Source: Adiantum capillus-veneris
Taxonomy: Eukaryota; Streptophyta; Polypodiopsida; Polypodiales; Pteridaceae
Assembly (NCBI GenBank): GCA_014529385.2
Contig: CM043942.1
Coordinates: 33,711,969-33,775,968 of the forward strand
Length of the DNA: 64,000 nt
Direction of reading: 5' to 3'
Made by a program: the position numbers and the translations under genes. Positions 1-9,360 of the stretch are shown here, one piece after another. Position 1 is the first letter of the stretch, and every line of letters starts with the position of its first letter. The notes beneath the pieces were generated by a model, which worked only from the letters and a program-made list of their open reading frames with translations, was not told the DNA's origin and ran no database searches.

Positions 1-130
1 TTGTTGGAATTCTTTTGTTGCATTGTTGTTTGTCCGCCATGTTAGTTTTATCCTTACCTATCCATACTTGTTCCCCTTGTTTTGGTAACCTAGATCTTTG
101 ATTGCGGCCGGTGACTTCGTATGTCTGTAA

Positions 131-752
131 TTAGCATGGTTGGATTTTACCTGATTGTTGGTCTTGGATATCATGTTGTTCTTTGATGGCATTTTTGCTT
201 TTGGCTTTTTTTTCCAGTGATTGCATGGCTTGCAGCTGATTATTTTGGTATTGCTGAGCAAAGGCTATCACCTGTTGTTCATGTGTATGCTGAATTTTGA
301 CTGCCTTTGCATTCCAATCTATCTGCACATTGTACTCTTTTTGCCAAGGTTGTCCCAACATCATTGGGTGATGTGTGCTTTCATCCCCCACCAGATAGAA
401 TTTGTGTGGGTAAATATATTGATGTATCTATACATGCAATATAGTCCATCCCAATGTTTTCAACGGGTGTGATGTGCTACTTTCCAGCACTTGAGGAGTA
501 TGATGAAGTTGACCTGTGAATTTGAGCTGTTGGTATAATCCGTAAGAGATCAAATTTGCTTGAGCTCCAGAATCAAGCAATGCCATTGATTCAACTTGAT
601 TTCTGCCCACTTTGACCGCAATTATTGGCTCCACTGTGTCTTCATCCAACTTCGTCAATCGAATGGCATTGATTCGCAATGGTGCTCCACTTTGTTGTTG
701 TTGTCGCAAAAGTCTTCTTTTTGCTATGTGTTCTTGTGCTTCTGCTTGAGCT
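131..752 (-). pseudogene. Retropepsin (gypsy-type aspartic protease) relic
   Basis: This continues in the same frame as the integrase tail, through the TAG at 755-757. A charged Q/E-rich linker leads to LLDSGAQANLIS, the catalytic D-S-G of retropepsins, then 'LKTLGWTILHV', a second TAG at 428-430, then DESTHHPMMLGQPW and NVQIDW, the usual C-terminal block of plant gypsy proteases. The enzyme would cut the Gag-Pol polyprotein. Past 131 the frame ends in a stop and then shows only charged low-complexity residues to the window edge. There is no recognisable reverse transcriptase inside the window. A host retropepsin-like gene is a less likely alternative. Confidence 0.7.
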
Positions 753-754
753 TC

Positions 755-1230
755 CTATCCTACTCTTTGTTTTTCCTTCATTCTTTGTTTTCCTTGATGA
801 ATTTGTTGGAGCATCTCCTGTGTGAGTGGTAGATGATATTTCTTCAGTCGATATCCACTAATCCAGTTCGGCATTTCTTCACCTGCTAATGTAGCAAGCT
901 TGATAGCTCCACTTTGTGATAGATCACTAATCACAAAGGGTCCCATCCCTCGCTTTTTAATTTTCTTGTCATGTTGCTTCAAGGTATAAATAAGTACGTA
1001 ATCACCTGTTTTGAACTCTTTAGAGGGCACATGTTTGTCAAAAAATTCTTTTTGTCTTCTCTTTTTAGAATAGATTGAAGCTACAGCTCGTAAGCGGAGT
1101 TCATTTAGCTTTTCAAGATCATCTATTCTTGAAGAGAGCTCATGCCCTGTCCATTCTAAGTGTTTTGCTACTCGTAGAATTGGAATTAAAAACTCTAACA
1201 GGTGAATCTTTGAATGCTCAAGCAAGAAGA
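755..1230 (-). pseudogene. Ty3/gypsy integrase C-terminal tail
   Basis: About 157 codons read as the end of a gypsy integrase: a helical 'HLEW..EL...I..LE.L.ELR..A' stretch, then FFDKHVP, a GDYVL box, GPFVISDL, and ISGYRLKKYH as the closing beta-strand. Integrase inserts the retroviral-type cDNA; this tail binds DNA. The catalytic DDE core is absent, because the frame breaks just beyond about 1230, where plus-strand histone-like sequence begins. A TAG at 755-757 closes the frame, but the same frame continues into a retropepsin. I see the domain directly; its position upstream of a protease is unusual for gypsy, where protease normally precedes reverse transcriptase. Confidence 0.75.
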
Positions 1231-1236
1231 CGCTGA

Positions 1237-1533
1237 TATGAGGCGCACAGAGGTGTACTACAAGAGCTGCGCAGGATAGAATGACACGTTCAACCTGCTA
1301 TTCCACGTCTCCCTTTCCAGCGAGTAGTGCGCGAGATTTGCGAGCAGGGGAGAGTCGGCATGCGATGGGCCAGTAGTGCACTCCTCCGACTTCAAGAAAT
1401 TGCTGAAGACTACCTTGTGGAATTCTTCAACGATGGATATATCTTGGCTGCCCATGCACACCGCGTCACTATCATGCCGCGGGATTTTGATACTTTTCGT
1501 AGGCTGCGTTTCTGCTACGATGGGCTGCTTTAG
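1237..1533 (+). pseudogene. Histone H3-fold relic, CENH3-like features
   Basis: The frame reads AHRGVLQELRRIE, a TGA at 1282-1284, then IPRLPFQRVVREI, MRWASSALLRLQEIAEDYLV, FFNDGYILAAHAHRVTIMP and RDFDTFRRLR, ending at TAG 1531-1533. This lines up in order with H3 alphaN, alpha1, loop 1, alpha2, loop 2 and alpha3. H3 packages DNA in nucleosomes; CENH3 replaces it at centromeres. Mixed signatures are visible: Trp in place of the canonical Phe before alpha2, and DF..RRL in alpha3, resemble CENH3, while SSA and TIMP resemble canonical H3. The N-terminal tail is missing, and the frame begins after a stop at 1234-1236. A captured fragment in a transposon is also possible. Confidence 0.7.
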
Positions 1534-1650
1534 CCAGTGCCTATCCGGGATAGTAGAACCATGTGTATTCTCAACATCCTCCCTCTCCATCCTTGTGCAT
1601 GATAGACAGAGCTGTCTAGGGCTGAAACAAACAGCAAAAGGACCTGATCA

Positions 1651-2212
1651 CAGGTCGAGAGAAACGACATAGATGGGCAGGCTGAGATAGCCGCAGAGGG
1701 CCAAGCGCAAGCTAGAGTGTACCCCGAGTCAATCATGGAAGAAACAAAGACAGTTATCGAGGAGCCAGATAGACACCAAAATGAGCAAGTCATGGAGGAT
1801 CCGCAACCCATCGTGGATGATGAGGGACAAGAGCAGGTAAGGGTGGATCCTGAGGCATCTATGGAGCAACCAATATTGAAGAAAAATGATCCGGAGCCTG
1901 AGGAGCTTGAGGCTGTTAGGGAGGAGCCTGAGGCAGCCAGAGAGCCAGCTCAAGAAAGGCAAGGGCAAGGCTCTGCATCACAAGGGCCATCCAACGTATC
2001 GGATGAGTCAATTATTTTAGATCAAATCAATGAAGAGAATGAAGAGGAGTTGAGAATTTTGTTGATCTCAGCGCCTCTGCATGCGCACATACAGCTGCCT
2101 GCAAGGTTAGAGGAGGCCTGCATTACCAACCTCGATAATGTAGACTTCATGTGCATGCGCAGTTTCACGGATTCGCTCGCAAAACGAATGAGGTCTTCAA
2201 TGTTGCTTTGTG
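1651..2212 (+). CDS. Acidic E/P-rich exon, possible N-terminus of Ulp1-like gene
   Basis: I do not recognise a domain. An open frame follows a plausible acceptor (ATCACAG at 1643-1650) and is dominated by Glu, Pro, Gln and Asp, with loose EEPEA/DPEA repeats, e.g. EEPEAAREPAQER. It then becomes less biased (ISAPLHAHIQLPARLEEAC, DSLAKRM). Such acidic disordered stretches are common N-terminal to Ulp1-type proteases and in transposon-captured genes. It lies 0.4 kb upstream of the protease exons on the same strand. A GT at 2213 could begin an intron, but its phase does not fit the exon at 2611, so the link is inference and an exon may be missing. Confidence 0.4.
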
Positions 2213-2263
2213 GTAATTCTCATGCTCTTTAATTCTCATGCTCATTAAATGGGTCTCTGACGA

Positions 2264-2584
2264 GACATGGGTCAATACCAAGCGAGACAGTGGCTAATGA
2301 AATTGGATATTGGTACTACTCGCTTGGTATTGACCCATGTCTTTGCGGAAGCTGCCAAGTTTTTCTTATAATGGTTCACTACCTTAAAGACATGGGTCAA
2401 TACCAAGCGAGTCAGTGGCTTATAGAATTGGAATCCGCCACTGACTCGCTCGGTATTGGCCCATGTCTTTGCGGCAGTCGTCAAGTTCTTCTTTATAATG
2501 GCTCATTTTTGCTAACACATGGGTCAATACCAAGCGAGTCAGTGGAGGATGGAATTTGATATTGACTCACTTGGTGTTCAAGTC
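2264..2584. repeat. Alternating inverted copies of a 23-bp word
   Basis: The word GACATGGGTCAATACCAAGCGAG occurs at 2264-2286, 2389-2411 and 2517-2538. Its reverse complement lies between them at 2319-2341, 2445-2467 (two mismatches) and, degraded, at 2566-2584. Neighbouring copies share flanks such as TCAGTGG and TTTGCGG. Any transcript would fold into successive hairpins. The block sits between the acidic exon and the first protease exon, so it may be intronic. Confidence 0.85.
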
Positions 2585-2610
2585 TAACCTCTGTCATTTG
2601 TTCATGTTAG

Positions 2611-3203
2611 CCATGCTGTCTCACTTCTACCCTCTGAGGTTCAAGAGAAAGTATACGTAATAGATCCGCTGATATCGCCTTATCTGCAGAACAACTCAGT
2701 TTCCTTTTTGAGTCTGATGAACTGGTTTAGCAGAGTCAACTTTGATCTAGCGCTCTTTCTAGTCACTGTGTTCAATCAATCGTGAGTATTTTCTTGCCTT
2801 GTAAAAAACATCTTGCATTGAGAATCTCTCCTCATCTTTGATGGTGTCTTTGTAGTGATCATTGGAGTCTGATGTTATTTGACATGGAAGCTAAGATTGT
2901 TTACTACGCAAACTCTGGGCAAAGCTGGTCGTTTCACGGTCGTGTAAAAATGTAAGGTCCATTTGGGTACATTTGGAAAGCAGTGTCTCTTTGTAATGTG
3001 TTGCTGACTCAAGTGGTTATGTATGTAGTGCACCGAAAAAACTTGTATGCTATGTAGAGCATCTTTTGTTAGAACATGATCTAGGAAATGTAGTCCGGCA
3101 TGAACGGGTAACCGTACCCACGCAGACTGATAACTATAGCTGTGGCTGGCGAACCTGTTTGAATGCCGTGTTGCTCATCGGTCAAATTATGGATATACCA
3201 AAC
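2611..3203 (+). CDS. Ulp1/C48-type cysteine protease, spliced catalytic domain
   Basis: Three exons join in perfect phase: 2611-2781, 2856-2951 and 3029-3203. Donors are GTGAGT, GTAAGG and GTAAGT; acceptors are TTTGTAG and ATGTAG. The product runs VYVIDPLISPYLQ, then SDHWSLMLFDMEAKIVYY, ANSG, then VEHLL, then VPTQTDNYSCGW. This is the C48 order: catalytic His in HW (2860-2862), the acidic position, oxyanion Gln and nucleophile Cys (3141-3143). C48 enzymes process or remove SUMO. The acidic residue of the usual 'YxDS' appears as Asn, and DCG appears as SCG. Ulp1-like genes are often carried by plant Mutator-type elements, so host gene versus passenger is unresolved. Confidence 0.75.
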
Positions 3204-3255
3204 GTAAGTAATGTGCTGATTTATTGTTTGCTGCAACGTATGTATGAAGCAACAG

Positions 3256-3739
3256 ATGTCTGTATCACGCTTCTACGGGAATACATAACTACACCAACAA
3301 TGATGTGCGACATTTTTCTGTAATGGCCATCCATCATATTATAATCTCGGTAAACAGACGCACAAGAGAGGAAGTGGCAAGAGCTGACGAGTTTGAAGAG
3401 GCTCGCATTAACGAAATGACACAACACCACAATCAGACTCAAGAAGAAGTTCAAAATATGCAAGAAGCAATAAACCAATATTATGCGGACGCCGCAGAAG
3501 TAGAGGAATGGGCTACACGTCGACGGCAAGAGCAAGAACAGCGGGAAGCTTCCCATGTGCAAGAAGCATGGGAAGCCATGGAAGAGGTCCATGATTTCAA
3601 GCGACGCGAAAGGATGCCCGAGACTAGCGTCCCCAGAGGCAGAGGTAGCAGCAACCGGAGCAGAGGGCAAGGGACGAGTGTCACAAACTGGGGGAGAGGA
3701 CAGGGGACGAGTGGCACAAACCGGGGGAGAGGACAGTAG
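3256..3739 (+). CDS. Coiled-coil, RG-rich tail (possible last exon of protease gene)
   Basis: A frame running to TAG at 3737-3739 encodes about 60 residues with strong coiled-coil character (EEVARADEFEEARINEM, EEVQNMQEAINQYY, RRRQEQEQREA), then a Gly/Arg/Ser tail with repeated GRGQGTS. RG-rich tails often bind nucleic acid. It follows the protease exon after a GTAAGT intron whose likely acceptor is CAACAG at 3250-3255, but the join is out by one base. Either one base was lost or gained, or the protease ends about 10 codons into the other frame. Identity beyond composition is unknown. Confidence 0.4.
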
Positions 3740-4608
3740 CAGGGAAAGGGAGCAAATTACTCGTATAAATCTTGACAGAAACAACACAATATGTAAAGTT
3801 TTGAAACATTGAAAATGTACATTTTTGAAACATTGTTTGACCGCCAAAAAATGTCTCTGTATTAGTCATTTTGAAGAGTACATCATGGTTTGCATGGCAT
3901 CAAAGCTCTTTGCGTGCACAAGGTATGTGATCTAGCTTCCGGTGGAAGCAATTAAGTGAAGTGTATTTGTTAGTGACTCCTTGCACAATGTTGTTTTCTC
4001 CTTGCGCCTTGGAATCTGAAAAGAAGAAAAAGTTAGATTCAGTCATAGTGTATTAAAGACAATCAAAATTTATCGATTTAGTAAGCACCTTTCTATTGTT
4101 GAGACTGAATGCATACAATTCCGGCAAAAGTGGAAGTTCTTCACATGTAAGATCTATCCTGAGCTGTGCCAGAGTTGTGCTTGACATTGTCTCCATCACA
4201 GTAAGTAGGCTGTCTCGAAAGTAGAGTTCCATTGATAAAGGTTTGTTCTCCAGGCTATTCTCTGTATCTTGGTTGAGTGGAATAAGCTGCCCACTAAGAA
4301 GATGATATCTAATATAGTAAAACGATACTAAGAAATTTTTAGAGCTTATAATGAACTTTCAAATTATGGACTTCTTTAAAAGCTATCAACAAGAACACAG
4401 GTTTGAGATATTGAGTGAATCAACAAAGCTCTCATAACAAAATGGAAGAACATACCAACTTCAACACAAAGAAAATACGAGCTTCAACAAAAAGTACCAC
4501 ATGAAGCAACAAATCAGCTCCAACAAATGACAGTGCCTTCCAACAAAGCAACCCCTACTAAAGATAATGACGTCTTGTCGAGGATGACAAGAACACGTGA
4601 AGGGGGAG
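3740..4608. other. No gene seen
   Basis: AT-rich, with stops in all frames and no family recognised. The last ~270 bases (from about 4340) are A-rich and read like the untranslated 3' end of an LTR element, ending in the purine tract AAGGGGGAG directly before the probable LTR. Confidence 0.5.
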
Positions 4609-4915
4609 TGTTGAAGCGGTTAACCAACACACATCAAATCTGACTGGTCAACAAAGACGCATTAATTATTCTTTCACTTTTTGGCCTAAATCCGGCTTTG
4701 TAACTCCTAATCCTAAAAAATATGTGTAATGATGAAAGAGGCTAGATATCTTGGTGCACCCACTATTGTAATAGTTACCTCTTTTTAGCCCAAATACCTA
4801 ATTTAGATCCATAGGTATATAAGCCAAAAGTTGTAATTATTAAAGAGATCAATTACTCTGAACTAAGAGCATACAAACAATTTTGACATACACTTGCGCA
4901 CTCACATCTCCATGT
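4609..4915 (+). mobile_element. Probable LTR (3' or solo) of a plus-strand retrotransposon
   Basis: A purine tract (GAAGGGGGAG) is followed immediately by TGTTGAAG, the standard polypurine-tract/LTR border. About 200 bases in is a TATA-like GGTATATAAGCC, followed by text compatible with R-U5. A CA end near 4910 is assumed, not proven, because no second copy is in the window. Coding sequence is absent upstream, so this would be a 3' remnant. Confidence 0.45.
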
Positions 4916-6619
4916 ACGGGTATGGCATTGCAATGAAAATTCAAGTGTTGCTTCTACATGCTCTTAGCTTCATGTACATGTCTTTTGTGTTGTGTTTAAG
5001 TGTATATATGGAATGCATCAAGTGGTCAAGGTTTCCCCATGTACTAATCTTGATTTTCAAAGGTAATTAGAGGTTTAGATATGTTTTCAAGCTTGGAAAG
5101 AGGTAGCTAGGACTAGAGAGGATCCATAGGACCCCTCATTCATCACTTTTGGTGTAGGTGGGCAGTGGCAACGATCATGGTAGCCCATCCCAGCTAGGTT
5201 TTAAAAATTGAGTTTTGGTCACATATTTGGGCTCTCCTTGGTCTTATTAGCTAGGATATCAAGTTTCATCAAGTTTGGAGTCCGTTTGAGTCCTCTACGG
5301 CCTTTAGGAGTCATGGATAGCTTGCACACATGTTTCTTGTTATTTGCTAGATTGACCTTGTATAGAGAGTGTGACACCTTGTAAAGATATACCTTGTATA
5401 GAGAGTGTGACACCTTCCTTGTCAGTGCTTAGCTTTTTAGAGGTTTGCATTCGATGCTTCCATGCACTAGTCGAGTCAGCTACGCCCTTGGATTGACAAA
5501 CTATGTTGGTTTGAGTTCTCACTATGCTACATTGTTTGATCGTGGCAATTTGCCAATAGTCAGTCACTTCAAAGAGTAGTTTCAATATAATTTTGTGCAC
5601 TTTTATGCTATGCATGCATATGCAGATACAGTGTGAGCTAGGTACATCTCACAGGTGGAAGAGTTGCAAGTTTATAGGGTCTTTTAGATAGTTGCAATCA
5701 TCCATTGAGCCATTTGTTTAGGTGTTTTAGCATTTATGTATGCCATATGTGGTTTTGCTACGGAGACATTGAGTGTCTGTTCATGTTTATGATGCAGTTT
5801 GGGGGAGATTTTTCTCAAGATTTAGAAGAAACTCTACCAGAATTTTCCCAAATTCTTTCCATGCTTTATGCATACTTGTAGTGGTCAAATGTGACTCCCA
5901 CTTTGATAGTGATTGAATTTTGACTCTCATTTTGATAGGTTTTTCTAGTTTTGGACACAAAATGGTGTCTTTGTATCCACTCTCACATGAGTGAAAGTTG
6001 CATATCCTTGTGTGGCTGCATACTACAGGTAATCATAGATTTATAGGTTCTACAAAAATTTTGGACCATTTTTAGATCTTTGCATGTGGTTTTCTTGTGG
6101 GATGCATTTTGAGCATTGTGTTTGCTCACTACTTGCATATATGGTTATGTGTTTTTTGTGCAATTGAGATGTTTGTCCTATATTGGGCTCACTTGGTTTA
6201 GTGACACTATTTATACAGCTTGTAGATTGTGGACTTTAATCTTTATACTTATTATAGAGCCATTTTATGCATAGGTCAACATCAATTTTGATGAACTTGA
6301 TCATGGTTATGATTGATGTAGTGGTCAAGTGATATCACAATTTATTGCCATTTTGGTACGGCTTATGGTTGATATTTTTCTCGTTTACAAGGAACACTTT
6401 GCCGATTGCCCCCTCAAATTTCTTGCCGTAGTTTGGTTTCTTGGCATCCATATAGAAGTTATGTGTGACAATTCAGAGTCTACAAACATGACTTGTGAGA
6501 GACAGTGATCTCATTCATGCCAATATTTGCGTTGTTGGCATTAAGGCACATAAAGCATCATTGCTTTTCACATCACACCTTACGGTGAGTAATTTAGCAC
6601 TTTCTCTAGTGGGAGATTT
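4916..6619. other. No gene seen
   Basis: About 1.7 kb of AT-rich DNA without a convincing reading frame. One short local duplication (TTGTATAGAGAGTGTGACACCTT) recurs near 5355 and 5395. It may be the interior or flank of old retroelements. Confidence 0.4.
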
Positions 6620-6847
6620 TGTTTGAATTAGGGTTGTAAGAAAACACACACAACTTGGATAAGACGAAGGAAGCTCAAGGCACACAACAGAGAGTATATT
6701 ACTTAGTTCGCAATGGAAAGATAGTTAGCCCTAGATTCATGGTCGTATATACAATGCATGGGGGAAAAAACCTCCTAGTGAGGGAAAAAATACCCCAATG
6801 GTCCTAAGGGTGTTCACACACATCACTACCACATGTATATGGTAACA
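6620..6847 (-). mobile_element. Copia LTR (family 1), 3' LTR of minus element
   Basis: 228 bp with TG..CA ends on both readings (TGTTTGAATT .. TGGTAACA). It closely resembles the LTRs at 36162-36321 and 38311-38537. A polypurine tract, CCCAGGGGGGATT on the minus strand (6848-6860), abuts it, which fixes it as the 3' LTR of a minus-strand element. The matching 5' LTR is missing because the element is truncated near 8.8 kb. Confidence 0.8.
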
Positions 6848-8800
6848 AATCCCCCCTGGGAGTGATGCGGTGATCGAGAGCTTGCACATAGAGTATAGGG
6901 AAGTGCCATGCCTTGAGGACATGGTCAGTCCACCAAGGGGAGTAAGACCAAAGCATTATGGAAAGCTTCAAACTTCTCACGAGACAATGCCTTTGTGAAA
7001 CAATCTGCAAGTTTGTCCTTTGTTGGCACATAAGCCAAGATGATCTCTCTTGCTGAGAGACTCTCCCTTACATATTAGTTGGAATGCACCTCAATTTGCT
7101 TTGTGCGATCATGAAAAAGTGGGTTCCTTGCAACTACCAATGCGCTTTGACTGTTGTATATAGGGTTGACAGTGTCCTTGCCAGCACCCAAATTAGTCAT
7201 AAGGTGTCTAGCCATACATATTCAAATGTACCTGTGAAAATTGCCTTGTACTCAGCCTCACAACTAGAAGTGGCCATAGTAGGTTTGAGAATGTAAATCT
7301 GGCAGAAATGATCCCCCCTTGGGATAAAACAAACCAAGATGTAAAGTGCCACTCAAGTAGAAAAAAATCCTCTTGATAGCCTGCCAATGCTTAGACCCTG
7401 GGCTATACATAAATTTACTCACCTGTGAGATTACAAATTGAATATCTGGCCTCATGTTGCATACATAAATAAGGTAATCGATGGCAGTTCGGTAAAAAGT
7501 GACATCAATAGGATCATCAAAATCAAGAGACTCAATTTCAAATTTTTTTCCATGGGAGTGGCAATAGGTTTGCAATCCTCAAGTCCAAACTTACATAGCA
7601 ATGTCTCTATGTAACTTGTCTGATACAAGGAAATACCACCATCACACTACTTAAACTGTATACCCAAGTAATGATGCAACAACCATAGATCTTTCATCTT
7701 GAAAGTAGCATTCAAATCAGTCTTACATTCATCAATATGTCTCTCATTTGGTCCAGTGATCAACAAATCATCCACATAGAGAACCACAATGATAAGTATG
7801 ATGAAATGAGTGTCAGACTTCTCATACCAAGCACGAGGAGATTGCTTCAACCCATACAAATATTTCTTACATTTTCACACTTTATCTTCGTGCCCTTTGA
7901 TGAAAAAACCTCAAGGATGTGTTAAATAAACTTTCTCAAATACATCACCATTCAATAAAGCAGTAACAAAATGTCCAACTGATGTACATCCCAACCAAAA
8001 TGAGCTGCCAATGCACATTGAAAATGCACATTAGTCATATCACAAGTGGGAGAAAAATTCTCTTCATAATCTATGCCTTTTTGTTGTGCATAACCCTTTG
8101 CAACAAGTCGAGCCTTATGGCAATTGATCTCACCATCCGGCTTGCATTTCAACTTGTAAAACCACTTTGTACCAATGGCCTTTTTGCCAGAAGGAGGCAA
8201 ATCACATAAAGTCCATGTGTCATTTTTTTATAAGTGCATCATATTCTGATTGCATGGCAGCCATCCAATTTTCTGAGTTCTTTGCTTCATCAAAAGAGAG
8301 AGGTTCCTCAACATCACATAAACTAGACACAGCCAAAGCGTAACAATTTGATGCATAAGATGCATAGCAAGGACTTGAACAAGTACAGCTAGAGAAAGGT
8401 GCATCCAATTTACTGTCATGCAAAGTGTACTCCAACGATTTGGGAATACCTCTAGCATGCCCATTCTTCGCCCTTTGTTCATCAAGTACATCACGTACAT
8501 CTGCATCAGTAGTAGGCTGATTAGTAACATTTTCAAAAACACCCATAGGTTGTACATTTGCCTCATTGGAATCTACATTTAAGCTTCCACCACTGAAAAG
8601 AGTCAACAAAGTGTCATAAATGTCTTGTGAGCTGGCATTTTTGTCTCTAGTACATGACACCAAGGGCTAAACAAAATCTTCCACAAACACAACATCCCAT
8701 GAAACCAAGATATACTTTGTTTGTGGATGATACAACCTGTAACCTTTTCTTTTAGCACTATAATCCTTGCCATCCATTTCTTTGAAGCGCTTTTTTTTTG
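6848..8800 (-). pseudogene. Ty1/copia pol relic (IN tail, RT, partial RNase H)
   Basis: In minus order: the end of integrase (KRKGYRLYHPQT, ILVSWDVVF) near 8690-8790; the IN-RT linker (CDVEEPLSFDEA, NWMAAM); RT entry (GTKWFYKLK, ARLVAKGYAQQ, FGWDVHQLD) at 7952-8200; LKQSPRAWYEK and the catalytic YVDDLLITG at 7647-7859; then FYRTAIDYLIYV and KHWQAIKRIFFYL at 7264-7560. Only scraps of RNase H follow, since its centre is deleted. Copia pol copies RNA to DNA and integrates it. Multiple stops and frameshifts make it dead. Gag, protease and most of integrase are gone at the 8.8-kb break. Confidence 0.9.
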
Positions 8801-8976
8801 CGAGCTTTTCATTTCGAGATTTTTCATGAAATGTAAAACTATTTTGAGCTTTTTGCTTTATTTAAAGCATTTTTCCATTTTGTTTCAACATCTTTTACAT
8901 TCTTGCAATTCACTTAGAAATATTCAATAGAACAACATCACCTCACATTGATATTGAATAGAACAATATCGCCTCA

Positions 8977-9003
8977 AACTTACTCTCTTTAAATATGCTA
9001 GTC

Positions 9004-9059
<56 letters not shown>

Positions 9060-9106
9060 ATTCAAAGAAATCCTTTTTCAGACTTACTCTCTTTAAATAT
9101 GCTAGT

Positions 9107-9165
<59 letters not shown>

Positions 9166-9180
9166 ATTCAAAGAAATCCC
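8977..9180. repeat. ~104-bp tandem duplication, each unit with a 54-bp (AG)n
   Basis: Two units share ACTTACTCTCTTTAAATATG upstream and CATTCAAAGAAATCC downstream of the dinucleotide run. The runs are 9005-9058 and 9111-9164, both 54 bp. Confidence 0.95.
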
Positions 9181-9360
9181 TATTCAAAACAAAGCTTAAC
9201 AAGTTGTCTGCATTAGTGTTTGATATGGATTTTAGAAAGAGTAGATAGTTCATAAAAGCATTGCAATCAAGATCACTTCAAGAACATGCACAATAAAACC
9301 CTAGATGTCCAATGTCAATATTCTTGAAACAAAAAATAGAGAGTGTGTTCAATAATTGTT

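Noticed and set aside
2272-2559. Open frames on both strands within the inverted 23-mer block
   Set aside because: They mirror each other because the DNA is palindromic; no domain or splice support.
1651-3203. Joining the acidic exon straight to the protease exon
   Set aside because: The GT at 2213 leaves phase 1, while the exon at 2611 needs phase 2, so I left them as separate features.
3221-3847. 208-codon minus-strand frame
   Set aside because: Antisense of the coiled-coil/RG exon; repeated SSPPVCDTRPL comes from the GRGQGTS repeats.
8977-9180. Direct repeats as a CRISPR array
   Set aside because: Only two units with microsatellite cores, no unique spacers, and a eukaryotic setting.
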